Part shown: one piece after another, positions 24,421-33,103 of the stretch
Layout of the letters: every line of letters begins with the position of its first letter
Position numbering within the stretch: the stretch's first letter is position 1
Assembly (NCBI RefSeq): GCF_001650635.1
Contig: NZ_LWQU01000139.1
Span: forward strand, 1 to 37,352
Length of the DNA stretch: 37,352 nt
DNA from: Magnetospirillum moscoviense
GTDB taxonomy: Bacteria > Pseudomonadota > Alphaproteobacteria > Rhodospirillales > Magnetospirillaceae
Direction: 5' to 3'
Notes under the pieces: model-generated
Databases searched by the model: none
What the model saw: only the letters and a program-made list of their open reading frames with translations
What the model was told of the DNA's origin: nothing
Position numbers and translations under genes: made by a program

Positions 24421-25608
24421 ATGACCCATGATCCCATCGTCATCGCTGGCTACGCCCGCACCCCCATGGGCGGCTTCCAGGGCGAGCTGGCCGGCCTGAC
24501 CGCCAGCCAGCTGGGAGCAACCGCCATCAAGGCGGCGCTGGAACGGGCCGGCGTTCAGCCCGACGCGGTCGACGAGGTGATCATGGGCTGCGTCCTGCCG
24601 GCCGGCCAGGGCCAGGCTCCGGCGCGCCAAGCCTCGCGCGGTGCCGGCATCCCCGACGCCGCCGGAGCCACCACCATCAACAAGATGTGCGGGTCGGGCA
24701 TGAAGGCGGCGATGTTCGCTCACGATCTGCTGGTGGCCGGCTCGGCCGCCTGCGTGGTGGCCGGCGGTCAGGAAAGCATGTCCAACGCGCCCTATCTGCT
24801 GGACAAGGCGCGCGGCGGCTATCGCATGGGCCACGGCAAGGTGCTGGACCACATGTTCCTGGACGGGCTGGAAGACGCCTATGACAAGGGCCGGCTGATG
24901 GGCACCTTCGCCGAGGAATGCGCCCAATCCTATCAATTCACCCGCGAGGCCCAGGACGCCTTCGCCATCGCCTCGCTGAACCGTGCGCTGGCGGCGATGA
25001 CGGAAGGCCGCTTTGCGGCAGAGATCGCCCCCGTCGCCATCAAGTCCCGCAAGGGCGACACCATCATCGCCGAGGACGAGCAGCCCAAGTCGGCCCGGCC
25101 CGACAAGATCCCCACCTTGAAGCCGGCCTTCCGGGACGGCGGCACGGTGACTGCGGCCAATTCCTCGTCGATTTCCGACGGCGCCGCCGCCCTGGTGATG
25201 ATGCGCATGAGCCAGGCCGAGAAGCTGGGCGCCACTCCGCTGGCCATGGTGTGCGGGCACGCCACCTTCGCCCACGCCCCCAATCTGTTCACCACCGCCC
25301 CGGTCTTCGCCATCCAACGCCTGCTGGACAAGCTGTCCTGGTCGGCTGGCTCGGTCGATCTTTACGAGATCAACGAGGCCTTCGCGGTGGTGACCATGGC
25401 CGCCATGCGCGACCTGGACCTGCCCCACGACAAGGTCAACGTCAATGGCGGCGCCTGCGCTCTGGGCCATCCCATCGGGGCCTCGGGCGCCCGCGTCATT
25501 GTGACCTTGCTGGCCGCCCTGAAGACTGCCGGCCAAAAGCGCGGCATCGCCAGTTTGTGCATCGGCGGCGGCGAGGCCACCGCCATCGGCCTGGAGCTGG
25601 TTGCATGA
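24421..25608 (+). CDS. Acetyl-CoA acetyltransferase / 3-ketoacyl-CoA thiolase
   Basis: This 395-residue thiolase cleaves 3-ketoacyl-CoA with CoA, or condenses acetyl-CoA. The nucleophile is Cys90 (NKMCGSG), the catalytic bases His350 (GHPIG) and Cys380 (CIGGG), matching biosynthetic/degradative thiolases of the PhaA type in position. It resumes the plus-strand array after the MNT-HEPN pair and probably needs its own promoter in the 68-nt gap. It overlaps the next acyl-CoA dehydrogenase by ATGA. With the 2-methyl acyl-CoA enzymes nearby it could supply the last isoleucine-pathway step. Confidence 0.94.
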   Translation: MTHDPIVIAGYARTPMGGFQGELAGLTASQLGATAIKAALERAGVQPDAVDEVIMGCVLPAGQGQAPARQASRGAGIPDAAGATTINKMCGSGMKAAMFAHDLLVAGSAACVVAGGQESMSNAPYLLDKARGGYRMGHGKVLDHMFLDGLEDAYDKGRLMGTFAEECAQSYQFTREAQDAFAIASLNRALAAMTEGRFAAEIAPVAIKSRKGDTIIAEDEQPKSARPDKIPTLKPAFRDGGTVTAANSSSISDGAAALVMMRMSQAEKLGATPLAMVCGHATFAHAPNLFTTAPVFAIQRLLDKLSWSAGSVDLYEINEAFAVVTMAAMRDLDLPHDKVNVNGGACALGHPIGASGARVIVTLLAALKTAGQKRGIASLCIGGGEATAIGLELVA

Positions 25609-26744
25609 TCCTGACCGAGGAACAGGCGCTGATCCGCGAGACGGCGCGCGCCTTCGCAAGCGAGCGACTGGCCCCCGGCGCCGCGGCCCGCGACCGCGAG
25701 CATCGCTTCCCGGCCGAGGAATTGGCCGAGTTGGGCAAATTGGGCTTCCTGGGCATGGTGGTGCCGCCCGAATGGGACGGCGCCGGCACCGATTACGTCT
25801 CCTATGCCGCCGCCATCATGGAAGTGGCGGCCGGCGACGGCCCCATCTCGACCATCATGAGCGTGCACAATTCGGTCTGCTGCAAGCCGATCCTGGATTA
25901 CGGCACCGATGAACAGAAGGACCGGTTCCTGCGGCCCATGGCCAGGGGCGAGGCCATCGGCTGCTTCTGCCTGACCGAGCCGGAAGCCGGCTCGGACGCC
26001 GCTTCCATCAAGACCCGCGCCGTCAAGGACGGCAATGCCCATTACGTGCTGAACGGCGCCAAGCAATTCATCACCTCGGGCAAGAACGCGAAGGTGGCGA
26101 TCGTCTTCGCCGTCACCGACCCCAGCGCCGGCAAGAAGGGCCTGTCGGCCTTCGTGGTGCCGACCGACACGCCCGGCTGGAACGTGGCGCGGATCGAGGA
26201 AAAGCTGGGCCAGCATTCGTCGGACACCTGCGCCATCACCTTCGACGACATGCGCATCCCGGCCGATTGCCTGTTGGGCCAGGAAGGCGAGGGCTTGAAG
26301 ATCGCCCTGGCCAACCTGGAAGGCGGACGCCTGGGCATCGCCGCCCAAAGCGTCGGCATGGCCCGTGCCGCCCTGGATCACGCGGTTTCATATTCCAAGG
26401 AACGGCGCCAGTTCGGCAAGCCGATCTGCGAGCATCAAGCGGTGGCCTTCCGCCTGGCCGACATGGCCATGCGGGTCGAGGCGGCCGAACAGATGGTGCT
26501 GCATGTGGCAACCCTGCGCGATGCCGGCATTCCTTGCCTGAAGGAAGCCTGCATGGCCAAGCTGCTGGCCAGCGAGACGGCCGAGGCCGTGTGCTCGGCC
26601 GCCATCCAGACCATGGGCGGCTATGGTTACCTGGCCGACTTCCCGGTCGAGCGGATTTATCGCGACGTGCGGGTCTGCCAGATCTATGAAGGGACCAGCG
26701 ACATCCAGCGCCTGGTGATTTCCCGCGCGCTGTTGGCGAATTAA
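25605..26744 (+). CDS. Short/branched-chain acyl-CoA dehydrogenase
   Basis: The 379-residue flavoenzyme has [16 protein letters not shown], the ETF/FAD-contact region, [19 protein letters not shown], and catalytic Glu362 in [10 protein letters not shown]. It differs clearly from the ACAD at 12008, resembling butyryl/2-methylbutyryl-CoA dehydrogenases. Its ATG overlaps the thiolase stop (ATGA), so the two are translationally coupled. Two ACADs in one array fit processing of more than one branched or straight short acyl-CoA. Confidence 0.93.
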   Translation: MILTEEQALIRETARAFASERLAPGAAARDREHRFPAEELAELGKLGFLGMVVPPEWDGAGTDYVSYAAAIMEVAAGDGPISTIMSVHNSVCCKPILDYGTDEQKDRFLRPMARGEAIGCFCLTEPEAGSDAASIKTRAVKDGNAHYVLNGAKQFITSGKNAKVAIVFAVTDPSAGKKGLSAFVVPTDTPGWNVARIEEKLGQHSSDTCAITFDDMRIPADCLLGQEGEGLKIALANLEGGRLGIAAQSVGMARAALDHAVSYSKERRQFGKPICEHQAVAFRLADMAMRVEAAEQMVLHVATLRDAGIPCLKEACMAKLLASETAEAVCSAAIQTMGGYGYLADFPVERIYRDVRVCQIYEGTSDIQRLVISRALLAN

Positions 26745-26758
26745 GAGAGGGGCAAGCG

Positions 26759-27577
26759 ATGAAGGACATTCTGGTTCATCTGGACGGCGGCGAGCGCGAC
26801 CGCATCCTGATCGAGGTCGCGCGCGGCCTGGCCAAGCGTCACGGCGCCCGCCTGACCGCCCTGTTCGCCCGCAACGACCCGCAGCGGACCAGCGCCATGG
26901 CCCGCCAGGCCAGCGACCATCTGCGCCTGGCGCAAGAGACCGGGGCCAAGCTGTTCGCCCAATTGACCGACGGCGCCGGCGTGGAAACCCGCTGGTGGCA
27001 ATTGCCGCACGGCGAGGCCGGCATGGTCGAGGGCGAGACGGTGTTCTGCGCCCGCTATTTCGACCTGGTGGTGATGGGCCAGTACAATTCCTCGTCCAGC
27101 AATGTCGGCGACGATCTGGCGGAACAGGTCATCCTGCATGGCGGCCGCCCGGTGCTGGTGATCCCCTATGCCGGCGCCGTCGCCAGCGTCGCCGAACGCT
27201 GCGTGGTGGCATGGAACGCCGGCCGCGAGGCCACCCGCGCCATCCACGATTCCCTGACCCTGCTGCAGGCGGCCAAGTCGGTGACGGTGCTGTCGATGCG
27301 GCCAAAATCCGCCGATGCCGCCATGGACGCCCTGTCGGCCATGCCGGCGACCGACATCGTCGATCACCTGAAGGCCAACGGCATCAATGCCGAGGGCGAG
27401 CATCTGCCCGACGAAAATATCGGCAAGATGGACATGCTGCTGTCTCGGGCCTGCGACCTGGGCGCCGACCTGATGGTGATGGGCGCGCACGGCCAGTACG
27501 GCCTGTCGCGGCTGCGCGGCTCGGGGACGCGTTATGTGCTCAAGCACATGACCCTGCCGGTGCTGATGGGCAACTGA
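26759..27577 (+). CDS. Universal stress protein, tandem UspA domains
   Basis: The 272-residue protein has an N-terminal degenerate Usp domain (MKDILVHLDGG...) and a C-terminal one with DLMVMGAHGQYGLSRLRGSGTRYVL, which contains the ATP-binding G-x2-G-x9-G pattern followed by S/T-like residues. Such proteins bind ATP or act in stress signalling; no enzyme activity is predicted. It is 14 nt after the ACAD and 3 nt before the thioesterase, so it is co-transcribed with the catabolic genes, possibly responding to acyl-CoA or CoA stress. Confidence 0.88.
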   Translation: MKDILVHLDGGERDRILIEVARGLAKRHGARLTALFARNDPQRTSAMARQASDHLRLAQETGAKLFAQLTDGAGVETRWWQLPHGEAGMVEGETVFCARYFDLVVMGQYNSSSSNVGDDLAEQVILHGGRPVLVIPYAGAVASVAERCVVAWNAGREATRAIHDSLTLLQAAKSVTVLSMRPKSADAAMDALSAMPATDIVDHLKANGINAEGEHLPDENIGKMDMLLSRACDLGADLMVMGAHGQYGLSRLRGSGTRYVLKHMTLPVLMGN

Positions 27578-27580
27578 CAG

Positions 27581-28039
27581 ATGGCCGGCTTTAGCCCTAA
27601 GGACCCGGACTGGCGGGCGCGCTGCGAGGACAGCTTCGCCCGCCAGGCCCTGATGTCCACCATGGGCGCCGGAATCGACCGCCTGCAGCCCGGCCAGTGC
27701 ACCTTGTCGCTGGCCCATCGGCCCGATCTGTGCCAGCAGCACGGCTACCTGCATGCCGGCACCACCATGGCCCTGGCCGATACCGCCGCCGGATACGCAG
27801 CCTTCTCGCTGATGCCCAAGGGGGCCAGCGTGCTGACCACCGAGCTGAAGATCAACCTTCTGAACCCGGCTGCCGGCGAGCGGCTGGAGGCGGTGGCCGA
27901 GGTGGTCAAGCCCGGCCGCACCCTGTCGGTGGTCAAGGCCGACGTCTATGGAATCCAGGGCGGCAAGCGCGGCCATGTCGCCACGGTTCTCGCTACCATG
28001 ATGTGCCTGGCCGACACCCCCGACGACAAAGGACGCTGA
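27581..28039 (+). CDS. PaaI-type hotdog thioesterase
   Basis: This 152-residue single hotdog domain has the PaaI-like motif QQHGYLHAGTTMALADTAAGYAA, in which HG and the downstream Asp/Thr region form the active site of acyl-CoA thioesterases, followed by LLNPAAGERLEAVAEVVKPGRTLSVVKADVY. PaaI-type enzymes hydrolyse aromatic or short acyl-CoAs to relieve trapped CoA. It lies 1 nt before the AhpD-like gene and 3 nt after the Usp gene. Substrate is inferred only from family and context. Confidence 0.85.
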   Translation: MAGFSPKDPDWRARCEDSFARQALMSTMGAGIDRLQPGQCTLSLAHRPDLCQQHGYLHAGTTMALADTAAGYAAFSLMPKGASVLTTELKINLLNPAAGERLEAVAEVVKPGRTLSVVKADVYGIQGGKRGHVATVLATMMCLADTPDDKGR

Positions 28040-28040
28040 C

Positions 28041-28613
28041 ATGCCCCAACCCGACCATATCGTCCGCGTCGCCCTGCCCGACCCGGCCGCCTATGATGCC
28101 GACACCCAAAAATACTTCGCCAAGTGCGAGGAAAAGCTGGGCCTGGTTCCCAACGTGCTGACCGCCTTCACCGGTCGGCCGGCCAAGCTTGGCACCTTCT
28201 CGCGTTTCTATAACGAGCTGATGCTGGGCGAATCGGGCCTTAGCAAGCTGGACCGCGAGATGATCGCCGTAATCGTGTCGTCGGCCAACCGCTGCTATTA
28301 CTGCCTGGTGGCGCACGGCCAGGCGGTGCGCGCTTTGTCGGGCGACCCCGAACTGGGCGAGATGATGGTGATGAATTACCGCGTCGCCGAACTGGATGCC
28401 CGCACCCGCGCCATGCTGGATTTCGCCTGGAAACTGACCGAGACCCCGCGCGAGGTGGGCGAGCCCGACCGCGATGGCTTGCGGACGGTGGGATTTTCCG
28501 ACGACGACATCTTCGATATCTGCGACGTGGTCGGCTTCTTCAACTACACCAACCGCCTGGCCCACGGCCTGGACATGATCCCCAACCGCGAATACCACGC
28601 CAAGGATCGGTGA
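28041..28613 (+). CDS. AhpD-like peroxidase-related protein
   Basis: This 190-residue protein belongs to the carboxymuconolactone decarboxylase/AhpD superfamily. The redox motif CYYCLVAH (Cys-x2-Cys-x3-His) is intact, and SKLDREMIAVIVSSANRCYYC is the family core. Such proteins serve as alkylhydroperoxidase-like thiol peroxidases. It is the last gene of the plus-strand array; its TGA abuts the stop of the convergent DUF2478 gene directly (28613/28614). A role protecting flavoenzyme-rich metabolism from peroxide is inferred. Confidence 0.88.
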   Translation: MPQPDHIVRVALPDPAAYDADTQKYFAKCEEKLGLVPNVLTAFTGRPAKLGTFSRFYNELMLGESGLSKLDREMIAVIVSSANRCYYCLVAHGQAVRALSGDPELGEMMVMNYRVAELDARTRAMLDFAWKLTETPREVGEPDRDGLRTVGFSDDDIFDICDVVGFFNYTNRLAHGLDMIPNREYHAKDR

Positions 28614-29090
28614 TCAGTCGCCCAGGCCGGCCCACCACGCCTGGACCGAGGCCCGCTCGGGGGCCAGCACCGTGCCCAGACCGCCGGTGAAATCCAGCCA
28701 GCGGGCCAGGTTGGCCAGGTCCAGCAGGGTCAACAGGGGTATACCCGCCGCCATCACCGCCAGCATTTCGGCGGCCAGGCCTTGGCCGTGCGCCTCCAGC
28801 TTGCCGAAGCGGTTGACCACCACCAGATCGGCGCCTTGGGCAATGGCGGCGCGCAAGGTCTCGGACGCCTCGGCCACACCCCTGGGATCGACCCGGCAGG
28901 ATTTCGAGCCCGTGCCCAGATTCTGCAAGATGGGAAAGCTTTGACCGCTGGCCAGATCGATCAACCGGCCGCCCGGCTTCTGGATCAGGCCCCGGACCGC
29001 CACGCCGCGCCCCGCCAATTCATGGGCGAACGACGCCAACAGCGCCGCCGCCCCCGGTCCCTGGCGGATGGCGGCGATGGGCGCATTCAT
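28614..29090 (-). CDS. DUF2478 domain protein with degenerate P-loop
   Basis: The 158-residue protein resembles the DUF2478 family, which I recall near molybdate-transport and molybdoenzyme genes. It looks like a degenerate NTPase: QGPGAAALLASF (10-21) sits where a Walker A loop would be but lacks the Lys-Ser/Thr, and VVVNRFGKLEAHGQG (90-104) resembles the downstream THEP1-like nucleotide/metal segment. The start ATG 29090 lies 11 nt after the paaX stop, so the two are one transcript. The neighbouring molybdoenzyme operon suggests a role in its cofactor supply or maturation, which is inference. Confidence 0.8.
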   Translation of the reverse strand: MNAPIAAIRQGPGAAALLASFAHELAGRGVAVRGLIQKPGGRLIDLASGQSFPILQNLGTGSKSCRVDPRGVAEASETLRAAIAQGADLVVVNRFGKLEAHGQGLAAEMLAVMAAGIPLLTLLDLANLARWLDFTGGLGTVLAPERASVQAWWAGLGD

Positions 29091-29101
29091 GGCCCCGCCC
29101 C

Positions 29102-30022
29102 CTACAGGCCGCCGAAACGGGCGTAATAGCTGGGATGGGCCTCGGGAACCGGACCTTCGGCGGTTTCCAGCACCGCCATCAGGTGCTGTTCGGCCGGGGC
29201 CTGAACCAGACGGTAAAGATTGCGGCACAGCTGGCGGGCGGCGGTGCCGGGCCAGTCGGCCCCCAACAATTCGTCGGGCAGCATCGGATCGCGCAGCAAG
29301 GCGCGGCGATAGCCGTGCATCAGCAGCGTGCGCACCACGAAGCAGGTCTGCGGATCCAGGTCGGGATCGTCCTTCAGCGCCTGCCACACCGGCCGGAAGG
29401 TTTCCAGGAACTCGGTGTAGTCGGCGCCCAGGCGGTCCAGGTCCCAGCACGAGCGGATGATGTCGCCCAGGCCTTCCGACGCGGTCAAGGCCAAGGTTTC
29501 CGCCCGCATCACCACCGCGTTGCGGGCCGCCGGCGAATCCGCCAGCAACAGACGCAACGCCGTCTCGTCGGGATCGGGGTGGATCTTGATTCCGGGCGCC
29601 AGTTGGCCGAAGCCCAGCCAGCCCAGGTCACGGCGCAGCGCCTCGCGGTCCTCGCCGGGCGGCACCGCGCCCGAGGTGATCACCAGGGTCCAGCGGCCGT
29701 CCCACGGCCGGGTCGATGGGCGGTAAACGCGCTCGTGCGCGGCCTCGAACCGGCGCCGCCCGCTTTCGGTCAGGCGATAATAGGACCGCCGGCCCAGCTG
29801 GCTGGACACCAGCCATTCTTCCTTCGACAGCCGAAACACCGAGGTCCGCACGATGCGCTCGTTCAAGCCCAAGGGCTCGACCAAGGCGATGACGCTGCCC
29901 AGCCAGGCATTGCCGCCGTGATGGGCGATGGCGTCGCCATAGACGGTGACGATCAGCGACTTCGCCTTCGGCTTCAGGCGGTCGAGCAATCGGGCGACGA
30001 TGGCGGCTTGATCCTGGGTCAT
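29102..30022 (-). CDS. paaX: PaaX-family transcriptional regulator
   Basis: The 306-residue protein matches PaaX, the phenylacetyl-CoA-responsive repressor of phenylacetate catabolism. An N-terminal winged helix (about residues 10-90, with KSLIVTVYGDAI and RIVRTSVFRLSKEEWL) is followed by a PaaX central domain and a C-terminal part with RTLLMHGYRRALLRDPMLPDELLG, LPxELLG being a hallmark. Length is typical (about 300). It is divergent from padB, with a 318-nt gap carrying a perfect inverted repeat over the padB promoter. ATG 30022 was chosen over 30064, which adds unrelated residues. Effector phenylacetyl-CoA is inferred from the family. Confidence 0.92.
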   Translation of the reverse strand: MTQDQAAIVARLLDRLKPKAKSLIVTVYGDAIAHHGGNAWLGSVIALVEPLGLNERIVRTSVFRLSKEEWLVSSQLGRRSYYRLTESGRRRFEAAHERVYRPSTRPWDGRWTLVITSGAVPPGEDREALRRDLGWLGFGQLAPGIKIHPDPDETALRLLLADSPAARNAVVMRAETLALTASEGLGDIIRSCWDLDRLGADYTEFLETFRPVWQALKDDPDLDPQTCFVVRTLLMHGYRRALLRDPMLPDELLGADWPGTAARQLCRNLYRLVQAPAEQHLMAVLETAEGPVPEAHPSYYARFGGL

Positions 30023-30113
30023 CAATAGGCCGGATGGATGCGGGTCGGCGCACATCCTACCCACCGTTTCGCCCGGCGCAATCCCTCAAATTCCCGGCGG
30101 ATTCGTCATTGCG

Positions 30114-30154
30114 ATACAGAATGATTGACCAAAGACGTCATTCTGTATTATATT
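30114..30154 (+). promoter_or_regulatory. padB promoter overlapped by a perfect inverted repeat (PaaX operator candidate)
   Basis: ATACAGAATGA (30114-30124) and TCATTCTGTAT (30138-30148) form a perfect 11-bp inverted repeat with a 13-nt spacer. Between and across the arms lies a good sigma70-type promoter: TTGACC (30125-30130), 17 nt, TTATAT (30148-30153). Arms flank the -35 box and touch the -10 box, the layout of a repressor site. A TATAAT hexamer reads on the minus strand at 30152-30147, so one site could also control paaX; its -35 is poor. PaaX binding is inferred from position. Confidence 0.75.
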
Positions 30155-30340
30155 TCAGTCAATGGCGCGAACATGACGCCTGTGATAATGCGTCCGGGGA
30201 GGACGAAACGCCGTATTTCGTGGCGGTTACGCCGCACCGGCCATAAATCTCGACTTCCCGATACGTTTTCGACTCGTCTCTTGGGTCAGCAGCAACAAGA
30301 AGTGCGAAACCCCATGCCGCATTGCGGCGGGAGTCATCGG
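30155..30340 (+). other. Long untranslated leader of padB
   Basis: If transcription starts near 30160, padB has a leader of about 180 nt. The padB frame stays open through it with several ATGs (30173, 30188, 30314), but the encoded peptide has no resemblance to a molybdoenzyme N-terminus and none of these has as good a ribosome binding site as 30341 (GGGAG, 7-nt spacing). I see no known riboswitch. Confidence 0.4.
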
Positions 30341-33103
30341 ATGAGCTTGAAGCAGAAAGCCGTGCCGGAAGCGGTCACCTCGGTTCCCTCCTATTGCTAT
30401 AATTGCGTCTCGGGCCCCGATCTGATGACCGTCCGGGTCAAGGATGGAATCGCCACCGCCATCGCCCCCAACCACGACGCCATCGGCATCCACCCGGCGC
30501 ACGGGCGCCCCTGCGTCAAGGCCTATGGCCTGGTGCAGAAGACCTATAACCCCGACCGCGTCCTGACCCCGATGAAGCGGACCAACCCCAAGAAGGGCCG
30601 CCACGAGGACCCGGGCTTCGTCGCCATCTCGTGGGACGAGGCGCTGGACGCGGTGGCGGCCAAGCTTAAGGACATCGAGGCCACCGGCAAGCTGGACGAG
30701 AATTCCATGCCGCGCGTCGCCGCCACCTTCGGCCATGGCGGCACCCCGGCCAGCTACATGGGCACCTTTCCGGCCTTCCTGGCCGCCTGGGGCGCCATCG
30801 ATTTCAGCTTCGGCTCGGGCCAGGGCGTCAAATGCGTCCATTCCGAACATCTGTACGGCGAATTCTGGCATCGCGCCTTCACCGTCTGCGCCGACACCGT
30901 GCAGACCCGGCTGATCTTGTCGTTCGGCACCAATGTCGAGGTATCGGGCGGCCCGTGCGCGGTGCGCCGCCATGCCGACGCCCGCATCCGCGGCATCAAG
31001 CGCATCCAGATCGAGCCGCATCTGTCGCCGACCGGGGCCTGCTCGGCCGAATGGGTGCCGATCCGCCCCAAGACCGACGCCGCCTTCATGCTGGCGATGG
31101 TCCACGTCCTGCTGCACGAGGCCAGGCGCGACCAGTTGGACCTGGCCTTCCTGAAGGACCGCACGGCGTCACCCTATCTGGTCGGCCCCGACGGCTGGTA
31201 TCTGCGCGATCCCGACAGCGGCAAGCCGCTGGTGTGGGACGAGGTTTCCGAACGTGCCGTCCCCCACGACAGCCCCGGCATCCGCCCGGCGCTGGATGGC
31301 ACCTTCGAGGTGCGCAACGTCGCCGCCCACGGTCCCGACGACGAACGCATCGCTTACGACCATGTCGCCGCCCGCTCGGCCTTCCAGGTGATGGGCGACA
31401 CCATGCGCCCCTATACCCCGGAATGGGCTGCCGAGGTGTGCGACGTGCCGGCCGGCACCATCCGCCACGTCGCGACCGAGTTCCTGGACAATGCCTGCAT
31501 CGGCGAGACCATCGTGGTGGGCGGGCGCACCCTGCCGTTCCGCCCGGTGGCGATCACGCTGGGCAAGACCGTCAATAACGGCTGGGGCGCCTTTGAATGC
31601 TGCTGGGCGCGCACCATGCTGGCCTGCCTGGTCGGCGCCCTGGAAGTGCCCGGTGGAACGCTGGGCACCACGGTGCGGCTGAACCGCCCGCACGAGAATC
31701 GCCTGGCCTCGGTCAAGCCCGGCGAGGACGGTTTCATGGCCAACAAGCTGAACGCCACCGGCAAGGGCAAATGGGCCGACAAGCCGACCGGCAGAAACGC
31801 CCACAAGCCGCTGATCCCCATCGTCGGCGATTCCTCGTGGGCCCAGGCCTTGGGGCCGACCCACCTGGCCTGGATGTTCCTGAAGGACGCGCCGAAGGAA
31901 TGGGCCAAGCCCAACCCTCCCGATCTGTGGTTCGCCTTCCGCACCAATCCGGCCATCTCGTTCTGGGACACCGACCAGATCATCGAGAACATGGCCAAGA
32001 TGCCGTTCGTGGTGGCCTTCGCCTATACCATGGACGAAACCAACCACATGGCCGATATCTTGCTGCCCGACGCCACCGATCTGGAAAGCACCCAGATCAT
32101 CCGCGTCGGCGGCACCAAGTTCGTCGAGCAGCATTGGGAACATGCCGGCATCATCATCCGCCAGCCGGCGGTCGAACCCCAGGGCGAGGCCCGTGACTTC
32201 ACCTGGATCACCACCGAGATCTGCCGCCGCGCCGGCCTGCTCGAGGCCTATAACACCGCCATCAACCGGGGCGCCGCCCTGGTGCCCCTGAAGCGCGAGC
32301 ATTACGACTATTCCCTGGCCATCGATCAGGTGCACGACGTCGAGACCATCTGGGACGCGGTGTGTAAGGCCGCGACCCACGAGCTGACCGACGGCGCCGA
32401 CGTCAAGGATCTGGCCTGGCTGAAGACCAACGGCCTGTTCGTGGTGCCCTTCGAGAAGAAGGACTGGTACCTGCTGCCGACCATGGAAGACCAGGGCTTG
32501 CGCTTCGAGATGCCCTATCAGGAACGGCTGCTGAAGGCCGGCATCGAGCTGGGCCGGCGCCTGCACGAACACGACATCCACTGGTGGGACACCCAGCTCA
32601 AGGAATACCAGGCGCTGCCGACCTGGCACGACGTGCCGCACCATTGGCTGAAATCGACCCGCGACCTGGGCGGCCATCCCGACGATTACCCGTTCTGGGC
32701 GGTCACCACCAAGTCGATGCCTTATACCACCGGCAATAATGCCGGCATCCCCTTGATGAACGAGGTGGCGCAGAACCTGCGCGGCCACGGCTCGGTGGTG
32801 ATGAATGCCGGAGCCGCCAAGAAGCTGGGCATCAAGGCCGGCGACTGGGTCGAGGTGCGCTCGCCGATTTCCTTCACCCGTGGCAAGGCCGCCCTGGTCC
32901 AGGGCTGCCGCCCAGACACCATCGTCGTCCAGGGCCAGTACGCCCACTGGAAGACCCCGTACGCCAAGGACCTGAACTTCCCGTCGCTGAACAAGGTGAT
33001 CCCGCTGTCGATGGAACTGACCGACGCCACCGGATCGGGCGCCGATCTGGTCCGCGTCTCGGTGACCAAGGTCGATGGCCCGCTGGCGGAGGACGCCCGA
33101 TGA
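30341..33103 (+). CDS. padB: Molybdopterin oxidoreductase catalytic subunit, PadB-like phenylacetyl-CoA:acceptor oxidoreductase
   Basis: This 920-residue DMSO-reductase-family protein has an N-terminal cluster motif CYNC (Cys19, Cys22) and Cys58; the third cysteine (position 26) is Pro. The predicted Mo ligand is Cys165 in KCVHSEHLYGEF, which aligns with Cys-Mo enzymes such as NapA. A C-terminal molybdopterin dinucleotide-binding domain follows (NNAGIPLMNEVAQNLRGHGSVVMN). No twin-arginine signal is present, so the enzyme faces the cytoplasm, as a CoA-thioester oxidase requires. Size, subunit set and the divergent paaX support PadB, which oxidises phenylacetyl-CoA with loss of CoA to phenylglyoxylate. 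Phenylglyoxylate oxidoreductase genes are absent here. Alternatives are other CoA-ester or formate-type oxidoreductases. Confidence 0.75.
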   Translation: MSLKQKAVPEAVTSVPSYCYNCVSGPDLMTVRVKDGIATAIAPNHDAIGIHPAHGRPCVKAYGLVQKTYNPDRVLTPMKRTNPKKGRHEDPGFVAISWDEALDAVAAKLKDIEATGKLDENSMPRVAATFGHGGTPASYMGTFPAFLAAWGAIDFSFGSGQGVKCVHSEHLYGEFWHRAFTVCADTVQTRLILSFGTNVEVSGGPCAVRRHADARIRGIKRIQIEPHLSPTGACSAEWVPIRPKTDAAFMLAMVHVLLHEARRDQLDLAFLKDRTASPYLVGPDGWYLRDPDSGKPLVWDEVSERAVPHDSPGIRPALDGTFEVRNVAAHGPDDERIAYDHVAARSAFQVMGDTMRPYTPEWAAEVCDVPAGTIRHVATEFLDNACIGETIVVGGRTLPFRPVAITLGKTVNNGWGAFECCWARTMLACLVGALEVPGGTLGTTVRLNRPHENRLASVKPGEDGFMANKLNATGKGKWADKPTGRNAHKPLIPIVGDSSWAQALGPTHLAWMFLKDAPKEWAKPNPPDLWFAFRTNPAISFWDTDQIIENMAKMPFVVAFAYTMDETNHMADILLPDATDLESTQIIRVGGTKFVEQHWEHAGIIIRQPAVEPQGEARDFTWITTEICRRAGLLEAYNTAINRGAALVPLKREHYDYSLAIDQVHDVETIWDAVCKAATHELTDGADVKDLAWLKTNGLFVVPFEKKDWYLLPTMEDQGLRFEMPYQERLLKAGIELGRRLHEHDIHWWDTQLKEYQALPTWHDVPHHWLKSTRDLGGHPDDYPFWAVTTKSMPYTTGNNAGIPLMNEVAQNLRGHGSVVMNAGAAKKLGIKAGDWVEVRSPISFTRGKAALVQGCRPDTIVVQGQYAHWKTPYAKDLNFPSLNKVIPLSMELTDATGSGADLVRVSVTKVDGPLAEDAR

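Noticed and set aside
30125-30340. Tat signal or extended N-terminus for PadB
   Set aside because: The upstream peptide contains Arg pairs but no Tat consensus followed by a hydrophobic stretch, and a cytoplasmic site is expected for a CoA ester.
31169-32947. Minus-strand open frame of 592 codons
   Set aside because: Antisense to padB, whose frame has clear Mo-enzyme motifs.
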